64,000 nt of DNA from UWMA-0277 sp965183885 (GTDB taxonomy: Bacteria > Bacteroidota > Bacteroidia > Flavobacteriales > BACL11): positions 1,426,001-1,490,000 of the forward strand of contig OZ238992.1 of NCBI GenBank assembly GCA_965183885.1, written 5' to 3'. This document shows, piece after piece, positions 57,416 to 64,000 of the stretch (position 1 is its first letter; every line of letters starts with the position of its first letter). The translations under genes were made by a program, and so were the position numbers. The notes under the pieces are model-generated. The model was not told the DNA's origin and ran no database searches. It was given only the letters and a program-made list of their open reading frames with translations.

Positions 57416-58540
57416 ATGAAAAAACATTTTTTATTTACTTTCTTTTTTTTGCTGGGGAGTACATTGATTTATGCTCAGATAGGTAACGTGGTTGAAAAGT
57501 TTAATATGCCTGTAGGACAAATAGAAAGTTCAGGGCTTATCTTTTATAATGGGAAGCTAATTACACATAATGATTCAGGAGGAGAAAATAAATTATTTGA
57601 ACTTGATACTATTACGGGACTTGTAACTAGGGAGGTTACTGTTGCTAATGCTACAAATATTGATTGGGAAGATATTACTCAGGATGATGGCTATATATAT
57701 GTAGGGGATATAGGTAATAATAGTGGTAATAGAACAGACTTAGTGATTTATAAAATAGCAAAGTTAGATTATGATATTTCTGATACTGTAAGTGCAGCTT
57801 TTATAGCATTTTCTTACGTTAATCAAACAGATTTTACGCCAGCACCTAATAATACAGTATGGGATGCTGAAGCTTTACTTTCTAGTTCTGATACAAGCTT
57901 ATTGCTTTTTAGTAAGGATTGGGTGTCGGGAACTGCATTAGCGTATACTATTTCAAAAACACCAGGATCCTATGCCTTGCTTCCTATGACTACTTCATTA
58001 GCAAATTCTGGGTTAATTACAGGAGCAACATTTAACCCTTTAAGTAGTAGCGTTTTTTTAACGGGGTACAGTGCTTTGTTAATGCCTTTTGTTTGGCAGC
58101 TAAAAGACTTTGATTTTACTGATGTTTTTTCGGGCATAAACAGTCAGTATTTCTTAACTAGTTTAAGTTTTGAACAGCTTGAGGCTTTGTGTTATGTAGA
58201 TGCTAATAATTATTTGGCAAGTTCTGAGTCTTTTAATATTCCTCCTTTTTCTGATGTTGCTAAGCTTATTGCTTTTAAAGATGTGAGTGGAGTCTCTGCT
58301 AGTACTGATATTGCCTTAGCTGCTGTTAAAGTATATCCGAATCCTGTTGCTTCTCTTTTGTATGTTGAGGTTTTAGAGCCTATTCAAGTGATATTGATAA
58401 ATAGTGTAGGGCAAGTGGTTTTGCAAGAAAACATTTTTTTTAGTGCTGACTTGGATATGGCTATTTTTTCAAAAGGAGTTTACACACTAAAATTGATAAG
58501 TGAAGAAGAAATAATTACAAAAAGGATAGTTAAAATTTAA
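57416..58540 (+). CDS. Secreted protein with T9SS sorting domain
   Basis: A 374-residue secreted protein (375 if the preceding ATG at 57413 is used). The signal peptide (HFLFTFFFLLGSTLIYAQ) is followed by a propeller-like region with ESSGLIFYNGKLITHNDSGG, NIDWEDITQDDGYIYVGDIGNN split by a short loop, and WDAEALLSSSDTSLLLF. The tail KVYPNPVASLLYVEV ... KRIVKI is a type A T9SS sorting domain. No catalytic motif is seen. The spacing from the -7 box favours the second ATG. Confidence 0.85.
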   Translation: MKKHFLFTFFFLLGSTLIYAQIGNVVEKFNMPVGQIESSGLIFYNGKLITHNDSGGENKLFELDTITGLVTREVTVANATNIDWEDITQDDGYIYVGDIGNNSGNRTDLVIYKIAKLDYDISDTVSAAFIAFSYVNQTDFTPAPNNTVWDAEALLSSSDTSLLLFSKDWVSGTALAYTISKTPGSYALLPMTTSLANSGLITGATFNPLSSSVFLTGYSALLMPFVWQLKDFDFTDVFSGINSQYFLTSLSFEQLEALCYVDANNYLASSESFNIPPFSDVAKLIAFKDVSGVSASTDIALAAVKVYPNPVASLLYVEVLEPIQVILINSVGQVVLQENIFFSADLDMAIFSKGVYTLKLISEEEIITKRIVKI

Positions 58541-58597
58541 AGTAATCTCTTTTGCTAAAATTGAAGTTGTATTAATATTATTGTTAGCTGTAAAAGC

Positions 58598-60451
58598 TTA
58601 TGCTTTTTTATAATCCATGTTGATAAGCACCTCTGTTCCTTTCCTTTTTTTAGTATTGATAATGACATTCCCATTATAAAGAAGGGCTCTATGTTTTATA
58701 TTACTGAGTCCTAACCCTTTATTGTTAGTATTAATGTTAAAGCCTATTCCATTATCTTGTACTCGTAGTAATAGGTGGTTGGTATTGTTACTAATTTCAA
58801 TATTTACAATGGTAGCTTCTGAATATTTAATAATATTTGTAATTAGCTCTTGAATAATACGGTAAATATTATGACTCAAATCTTTTTCTAGACAATTTAT
58901 GGTTTCAGGATTGTTACATGTAAAAGTAACTTGGGTATTTAAACTAGTAAAGACATTTTCTAGATACTTTCTAATTACTTCGGTTAATAGAGAATCTTCT
59001 AAAACTGGAGGTGAAAAGTTAGTGCTTATCATATTGATAAAATGAATGGCCTCATTAATGTGCTCTTGCTCTTTTGTTATTCTTGTGGTAGACTCCGGAT
59101 TATTTAGTTTGTAATTAGTTAGGTCTTCTAGTATTTTCTTTAATTTAAGTGTGGCTTCAGTATTTAATAAGGCAGCAATTTCGGAGGTTAATATTTCTTG
59201 AGCAGTATTTATTTTTTGAGCAGCAGTTTCTTTTTCAGAAAGCACCTTTTTAGTGCCTTGTATTGCTAATAATGAGGCTTCTTTCTTGGTTAAACTATCT
59301 TGTAGTTTGTAGTGTTTTATGGCTTGATTAATAATATATAAAGCAATGATTGCAATCAGTATGAGTATAATAATTAAGATTGAGCGCTTTAGAATTAATT
59401 CATCAGCATTTTTAACTTCGGTTTGTAAAAGAAGTTTGTTGTAGAGTTCTTCAGCGTTTTTAATCTCTTGTTCGCCGTTCGCCATTAATATTTGAGCCTC
59501 AGTACTATTAATGCTGTCGCTATAAAGGGAATAATTTTTTTTATGTTCTAAAGCTAGTTTGTAGTTTCCTAACTTGTAATAAGTTTTAGATAAATTATCA
59601 TAAAATAAAGGAAGGTCTTTAATGATTTTGATTTGTTTTGAAGTTTGTATGCAATACTTAAAATAGGGAATTGCTTTATTGTATTTTTCAGTACTATAAA
59701 ATAAGTTTCCTAGGCTATTATGGGATTGTAATAAGTCTTGTTTTAACCCATATTTTTTTCTTATAGCTAATGATTTTAGGTGGTGTTTTTCAGCCTTATC
59801 ATAGTCTTTATCTACTAAAAAAAGATTAGCCATATTATTGTAGTTAAAGCTAAGCGATTGGTGATTGTTCAGTCGATTATTAATTTTGGCAGCTAAATTT
59901 AAATAAAACATTGAGGAATCATATGCGGCTAGTTCTCTATGATATACTGCAATATGATTATAGATTTTAGCTAAATTTGAAGTGTCTGCGATAGATTGGA
60001 AAATTGTAAGGGCTTTGTATTGGTAATTTAGTGCAATTTTATAATCTTTTTCATAGCTATATAGTGCTCCAATTTGTTTATAGTTCTGAGCAATATATAG
60101 ATTGTAGTCAATTAATTTAGCTATAATCAATGATTGATTGTGATGCTTTAAAGCTTCAGGTACGTTACCTGAGTTGAAGTAGGAAATTCCTATCTGATAT
60201 AGTGCTGCAGTTTTTCCTTTTTCATCTGAAATATTATTTGCAAGGTGAAATGCTTTTTTTGCATATGTTAATGCAGAATCATTATTTTCTTGTGTGTATT
60301 TATTGCTTAGTTGTATGAAGTGTTTTAGTAGTGTTATATTTGTTTTTTCTACCTTAAGTTGTAACTTAATAGCATTAATTTCATTTTGAATTGTCGCAAA
60401 ACTATTTGCATAGGTAAAACATAAAAGTAGTAAGGAGAATATTTTTTTCAT
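58598..60451 (-). CDS. TPR sensor histidine kinase with degenerate H-box
   Basis: A 617-residue membrane sensor. It has a signal peptide, about six TPR units in the periplasm (residues 30-320), a membrane helix (ILIIILILIAIIALYIIN), a dimerisation region and a HATPase domain (HNIYRIIQELITNI, VQDNGIGFN, GLGLSNIKHRA, KRKGTEV). The place of the HisKA_3 H-box reads SEIAALLNTEATLKL with Asn430 where His is required and Thr instead of Asp. It probably cannot autophosphorylate in the usual way. It is a tandem paralogue of the next, broken kinase, 5 bp downstream of it. Confidence 0.85.
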   Translation of the reverse strand: MKKIFSLLLLCFTYANSFATIQNEINAIKLQLKVEKTNITLLKHFIQLSNKYTQENNDSALTYAKKAFHLANNISDEKGKTAALYQIGISYFNSGNVPEALKHHNQSLIIAKLIDYNLYIAQNYKQIGALYSYEKDYKIALNYQYKALTIFQSIADTSNLAKIYNHIAVYHRELAAYDSSMFYLNLAAKINNRLNNHQSLSFNYNNMANLFLVDKDYDKAEKHHLKSLAIRKKYGLKQDLLQSHNSLGNLFYSTEKYNKAIPYFKYCIQTSKQIKIIKDLPLFYDNLSKTYYKLGNYKLALEHKKNYSLYSDSINSTEAQILMANGEQEIKNAEELYNKLLLQTEVKNADELILKRSILIIILILIAIIALYIINQAIKHYKLQDSLTKKEASLLAIQGTKKVLSEKETAAQKINTAQEILTSEIAALLNTEATLKLKKILEDLTNYKLNNPESTTRITKEQEHINEAIHFINMISTNFSPPVLEDSLLTEVIRKYLENVFTSLNTQVTFTCNNPETINCLEKDLSHNIYRIIQELITNIIKYSEATIVNIEISNNTNHLLLRVQDNGIGFNINTNNKGLGLSNIKHRALLYNGNVIINTKKRKGTEVLINMDYKKA

Positions 60452-60456
60452 ATTAC

Positions 60457-60978
60457 TTAGTTATTTTTTATTGGTATAAAAATATAAATGGCACAGCCTT
60501 TTCCTTTTTGGCTATCTATTTCTAACTCACCATCTATAACTTTCAGTTTTTCTTTAATAAGTGTTAATCCAGTATGTCTTTCTAAAATGTTATTGCTGGT
60601 AGTGAAGCCAACTCCATTGTCTTCAATAATTAAGCTAAGATCATTTTTGTGAGCAATTAATTGAAAATTAACGTTACTAGCTTTGGCATGTTTTTTAATA
60701 TTGGAACATAGTTCTTGGGCAATTCGATATATTGTAAGTTGAGTGCTTAATGGAAGTTTGTTAATTTTAGTTTTTGGAAGTATAGTTGTGCTAAGGGTTA
60801 GGTCAGTAGGGTTAAAAATATGATTTATATAATCCTGAATAATAATGCAAAAAGCTTGGTTTTTAAGTAGGGGAGGGTGCAGTTCATGGGAAATAAACCG
60901 TATTTTTGATGCTACCTCTCCAATGGTATTAATTGTTGTAAAAATCGTATCATTTTGTTTTAATAGCATTAAGTTCAT
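60457..60978 (-). CDS. C-terminal half of an interrupted TPR sensor kinase (HATPase domain)
   Basis: The first ATG after the break is 60978, giving 173 residues: the end of the dimerisation helix (ISHELHPPLL) and the HATPase domain (TIYRIAQELCSNIKKHA, IEDNGVGFT, HTGLTLIKEKL, GKGCAIYIF). The frame is open from 61086, so the upstream 36 codons, including the H-box KERIAKELHDGLGG with His432 of the full-length numbering, remain readable. Translation from 60978 would lack that histidine. Most likely the 3' part of a gene split by a nonsense codon. Confidence 0.75.
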   Translation of the reverse strand: MNLMLLKQNDTIFTTINTIGEVASKIRFISHELHPPLLKNQAFCIIIQDYINHIFNPTDLTLSTTILPKTKINKLPLSTQLTIYRIAQELCSNIKKHAKASNVNFQLIAHKNDLSLIIEDNGVGFTTSNNILERHTGLTLIKEKLKVIDGELEIDSQKGKGCAIYIFIPIKNN

Positions 60979-61089
60979 TTTAATTGCTGCTAATGTTCCG
61001 CCAAGCCCATCGTGTAACTCTTTTGCAATTCGCTCTTTTGTTATTTCATGATTTTTAGTAACCTCATTAATTGCATTAAATTGTTCTTA
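60979..61089 (-). other. In-frame TAA junction splitting a sensor kinase gene
   Basis: The TAA at 61087-61089 is in the same frame as both flanking ORFs. Reading through it gives LANQLIANEIR-stop-EQFNAINEV then TKERIAKELHDG, a continuous kinase sequence. Codon 407 is the stop and the phospho-acceptor His is codon 432. The joined gene would span 60457-62307, 617 codons including the internal stop, almost identical in length to the neighbouring paralogue. One base substitution, for example C to T or A to T at the first position, explains it. Confidence 0.85.
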
Positions 61090-62307
61090 TCTAATTTCAT
61101 TAGCAATCAACTGATTTGCAAGTTTCTTTTCCTCTTTAGCTATTTGCAGTATTATTTTTCTCTTTCGTAGGGTGTTTATGATTAGAAGAACGAATATAAT
61201 GAGTGCAATAGTTAAGATGATAATAAGTATTTTTCTTTTTTTATTACTACTAGATTGTTCTTTTTTTTGTGCTTGTAAAGCAAGATTTATATTTTTTAAT
61301 TGTACTAATTCTAGTTCTCCTTTTTGTTTTTTAAGTAGTATTTGTTCATCTTTATATTGAATGCTATCCTGTAAATGTATGAATTTTGTATAGCTATCTA
61401 AAGCTATTTTATGCTGACCTAATGATTCTTGAACAAATGATAAGTCTTTATATAAAGAAGGAAGGTGTCTTAAGTTCTTAATCTGTCTAGCTATGCTAAT
61501 AGCTTTCTGCAGATAAGATATTGCCTGACTGTATTTTTTTTGTTTCAATGATATTTTTCCAAATATATGATAAGTGGCTACAAATTCAGATTGAACACCA
61601 TATGTATGTTGTAGTTTTATGGATTTTTTGCAGTAATACTCAGCTTCATCTATATTGTTATTTGTTAAATAGAGATTAGCAAGGTATCTATAATTATTTC
61701 CTAAGTTTCTAAAATTATTTCGTTTTATGTTTATAGCAATTGCTTTGTGGATATAAAAAAGAGCAGAATCTAATTGTGCTTCCGACTTCCATAAAGAGCT
61801 TATTTGAGCGTAAGATTGCGCTATATTTGATGAGTCTTTCGTAGTGATAAAAAAGTTTAAGGCTTTGTTTACTAGTTGTATGGATTTATTTAAGGATGGC
61901 CGGTCTGTTTGCCTGTGCTGTATGGATGCAATGTACCTATAGCTTCTGGCTTCCCAATAGGTGGCATTGATAGGTTGTCCTTTTTTGAGGCTCTTATTAA
62001 GATATAAAAGCGATTTTTCTAAATGATTTAAAATAAGATAAGCCTCTCCAATTCTAAATAAGGCCTCTGTTTCCCCTCTTTTGTCTCCTATCTTAGTTGA
62101 CAATGTAAGTGCTTTTCTTGCCATGATTAGGGCTGTGTCATTGTCATGGTATTGATATTGTACTGATAAACTTAACAATGCCATTACTTTATTTTCATTT
62201 TCTGGTAAAAAACGAAGTGCTTTAATATCTGGCTTTATAGTATTTAGCTCTTGAGCTGTGCTGATTCCTGAAGCAATAATAAAAAATAGTAGGATTCGAA
62301 ATCTCAT
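61087..62307 (-). CDS. N-terminal half of an interrupted TPR sensor kinase
   Basis: A 406-residue product with a signal peptide (ILLFFIIASGISTAQ), TPR-like repeats (for example EALFRIGEAYLILNHLEKSLLY and ATYHIFGKISLKQKKYSQAISY, each with small breaks), and a membrane helix (ILIIILTIALIIFVLLIINTL). It ends at ANEIR just as the cytoplasmic coiled coil begins. As translated it is a membrane-anchored TPR sensor without a kinase. It heads a two- or three-ORF transcript with the C-terminal half and the paralogue. Confidence 0.85.
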   Translation of the reverse strand: MRFRILLFFIIASGISTAQELNTIKPDIKALRFLPENENKVMALLSLSVQYQYHDNDTALIMARKALTLSTKIGDKRGETEALFRIGEAYLILNHLEKSLLYLNKSLKKGQPINATYWEARSYRYIASIQHRQTDRPSLNKSIQLVNKALNFFITTKDSSNIAQSYAQISSLWKSEAQLDSALFYIHKAIAINIKRNNFRNLGNNYRYLANLYLTNNNIDEAEYYCKKSIKLQHTYGVQSEFVATYHIFGKISLKQKKYSQAISYLQKAISIARQIKNLRHLPSLYKDLSFVQESLGQHKIALDSYTKFIHLQDSIQYKDEQILLKKQKGELELVQLKNINLALQAQKKEQSSSNKKRKILIIILTIALIIFVLLIINTLRKRKIILQIAKEEKKLANQLIANEIR

Positions 62308-62434
62308 GTTTAAAAACGAACTGAATGGATTGCGATAGTTTTTGTTTTATAATTTTGATTATAAATACAAAAGAGTAAAAAGAGAAAAATACTAATGAAA
62401 ATTTGTGACATAATATTTTTTTCGAATATAGTGA

Positions 62435-64000
62435 TTATTTTATCAACTCAAGTTTTGCAAATTTTAATAGTAATTGTTTTTGGCCAATACCGCTGAAAAA
62501 TACGATTGCTTTTTTGTCAGCTCCATCTCCAGAAATACTTAATACTTTTCCATCTCCAAATCGAGCATGTTTTACTTGCATTCCTGCTTGTATCTTACTT
62601 AAATCACTTGGGTTAATTGCTATGTTTCTTGCCCTGTTAATATTGGTTAGGTTTTTAGGAGGTACAAACTTTTTTGTTGGAGGAGATAATGGTTTCGCTT
62701 TTACTTTGGTTTTAGCGTAAATTTTATGAGGACTGTATTCTTTTTTCTTAGGGATAAGTTCGTGCTTTTCTAGGTAGGTGTCGTCTAGTTCGTTTATAAA
62801 GCGACTTGGTTCACAGTCAACAAATTGCCCCCATTTAAATCGGTTTGAAGCAAAGGATAAAAAAAGTCTTTTTTCAGCTCTTGTAATGGCAACATAAAAT
62901 AAACGTCTTTCTTCTTCCAAATTTTCTTGGCTCTCGCCACTCATCATGGATGGAAATAGTTGTTCTTCTAATCCTACTACAAAAACATAAGGAAACTCTA
63001 GTCCTTTTGCAGCATGGACTGTCATTAATGTTACTTTATTAAAGTCATTCTCATCCTCTTTGTCTTGGTCGGTAAGTAAAGCTACATCTTCCATAAAATC
63101 CCCAAGTTTCTCTAAGCCTTTTTCGGCTGTTTCGCTAAAGTCCTTTATTCCGTTTAGGAGTTCTTGTATGTTTTCAAATCGACTTACGCCTTCTGGGGTT
63201 TTGTCGGTGTATAATTCATTAAAAACTCCTGTGCTTTTTGCAATCTCTTCAGCAACAGTGTAGGCGTCTTTAGTTCGTGCTTGTATCATAAAATTATTAA
63301 TGAGCAGAGCAAATTCTTGTAGCTTTTTTTGTGTGCCTTTATTGATGTTTATTTCAACTTCATCAAGATGATTTATAACCTCCCAGATACTTTTGTTAAA
63401 TTCATTGGCAGCAAGGTTTAATCGCTGTATAGTAGTGGCTCCAATTCCTCGGGTAGGGTAGTTGATTATTCTTTTAAAAGCTTCTTCATCATTAGGGTTG
63501 ATGACAAGGCGATAATAAGCTAGTAAATCTTTAATCTCTTTACGCTGATAAAACGAAAGTCCTCCATATATTTTGTAAGGGATATTTCTTTTTCTTAGTG
63601 ATTCTTCCAGGGCTCTTGATTGCGCATTGGTTCTGTAAAGAATTGCAAATTCTTTATGGTGAGCTTGGTTGCGTATTTCAATGTCTGAAATGGTATTGGC
63701 AACTAATCTTCCTTCATCATTATCTGACCCTACTTTGCAAACAATAATTTTATCTCCTTTAATATTGTCGGTCCAAACCTCTTTTTGTATTTGTTTCTCA
63801 TTGTGCTTTATAAGGCTATTTGCTGTAGCTACAATGGTTGATGTAGAACGATAATTTTGTTCTAGTTTATAGGTTTTGTAGTCAGGATAATCTAATTTAA
63901 AATTAAGGATATTTTGAATGTTGGCTCCTCTAAAAGCATAGATGCTCTGGGCGTCATCTCCTACAATACAAATGTTTTCATTTAGGGCAGCTAGTTTTTT
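62435..64000 (-). CDS. UvrD/PcrA-type superfamily 1 DNA helicase (5' end beyond the window)
   Basis: The frame is open from the right edge to a stop at 62435, giving 521 C-terminal residues of a 3'-5' helicase in repair. Visible motifs are VGDDAQSIYAFRGA (motif III), LEQNYRSTSTI (motif IV), LMTVHAAKGLEFPYVFVVG (motif V) and EEERRLFYVAITRAEKRL (motif VI). The tail holds the Tudor-like VKHARFGDGKVLSISGDG segment typical of PcrA. The N-terminal Walker A lies outside the window. An internal ATG at 63289 is not the start. Confidence 0.96.
   Translation of the reverse strand, partial: KKLAALNENICIVGDDAQSIYAFRGANIQNILNFKLDYPDYKTYKLEQNYRSTSTIVATANSLIKHNEKQIQKEVWTDNIKGDKIIVCKVGSDNDEGRLVANTISDIEIRNQAHHKEFAILYRTNAQSRALEESLRKRNIPYKIYGGLSFYQRKEIKDLLAYYRLVINPNDEEAFKRIINYPTRGIGATTIQRLNLAANEFNKSIWEVINHLDEVEININKGTQKKLQEFALLINNFMIQARTKDAYTVAEEIAKSTGVFNELYTDKTPEGVSRFENIQELLNGIKDFSETAEKGLEKLGDFMEDVALLTDQDKEDENDFNKVTLMTVHAAKGLEFPYVFVVGLEEQLFPSMMSGESQENLEEERRLFYVAITRAEKRLFLSFASNRFKWGQFVDCEPSRFINELDDTYLEKHELIPKKKEYSPHKIYAKTKVKAKPLSPPTKKFVPPKNLTNINRARNIAINPSDLSKIQAGMQVKHARFGDGKVLSISGDGADKKAIVFFSGIGQKQLLLKFAKLELIK

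Noticed and set aside
58591..58608. AAAAGC-TTAT-GCTTTT hairpin between the convergent T9SS cargo and kinase genes
   Set aside because: Six weak pairs in AT-rich sequence, partly inside the kinase stop codon; not distinguishable from chance.
1..64000. Mobile elements, phage genes, CRISPR arrays, defence or secondary-metabolite clusters
   Set aside because: No transposase, integrase, Cas, toxin-antitoxin or biosynthetic cluster genes were found; gene content and style are uniform and housekeeping throughout.

Overview
The window is AT-rich, gene-dense chromosomal DNA from a member of the Bacteroidota, most probably Flavobacteriales. The evidence is in the sequence. Three secreted proteins end in type IX secretion (T9SS) sorting domains. 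There is a GldA-like ABC ATPase, a FadL/OmpP1-type outer-membrane protein and a PafA-type alkaline phosphatase. Many transcription units carry the Bacteroidota -7 promoter box TAnnTTTG. There are no rRNAs, insertion sequences, CRISPR arrays or prophage genes. Most genes are core metabolism, and the interest lies in regulation, gene overlaps, small ORFs and decaying signalling genes.

Layout. 1-3.8 kb: a peroxiredoxin cut by the left edge, a methyltransferase/ZIP transporter/P-loop ATPase operon, and a TerB-DnaJ protein. 3.4-6.9 kb: ung, L,D-transpeptidase, rmuC, rlmB and an MmcQ-like gene on the minus strand. 7.0-10.6 kb: a 40-residue lipoprotein, lipA and a secreted M43 metalloprotease. 10.6-16 kb: lpxK, pnp, a T9SS LVIVD-repeat protein, gatB and lpxH, so two lipid A genes flank this run. 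16.1-22.1 kb: a Nif3-like protein, a zinc-ribbon coiled-coil protein, a TPR protein, a FadL-like porin and a Tyr/Asn-rich lipoprotein. 22.2-28 kb: proS, a hypothetical gene, tRNA-Glu with rpsT only 16 bp behind it, a polysaccharide deacetylase, upp, a small membrane protein and a YjjG-like phosphatase. 28-36.2 kb: a tightly overlapping minus-strand operon, M61 peptidase-hpt-adk-obg-PAP2-49 aa microprotein-pafA-aroB-aroA. 36.4-38.4 kb: lpdA, a repeat element and a HIT-like protein.

38.4-44.6 kb is a methionine/SAM locus. metK and metH-metF diverge. metH has a clear SAM-I (S-box) riboswitch. The metK leader has an unassigned structured element with two mutually exclusive inner pairings, and it is the best candidate for something undescribed. 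44.6-47.6 kb: gldA-like ATPase, then rsgA-dtd-DinB-like-MazG-like. 47.6-53.8 kb: a biotin operon (YiiX-like lipoprotein, bioF, bioD, bioA, a ketoacyl synthase, bioB, a VOC protein). 53.9-55.6 kb: atpD-atpC. 55.8-58.5 kb: ribF and two exported proteins. 58.6-62.3 kb: two tandem paralogous TPR sensor kinases, one without its phospho-acceptor histidine and the other split by an in-frame TAA. The right edge cuts a UvrD/PcrA helicase.

Two structural habits recur. Four convergent gene pairs overlap by exactly 4 bp, sharing stop-codon bases with no terminator between them. Five genes have a TAnnTTTG box only 4-5 bp before the ATG, which would give leaderless mRNAs. In two of those the promoter box is fused to the terminator of the upstream gene.
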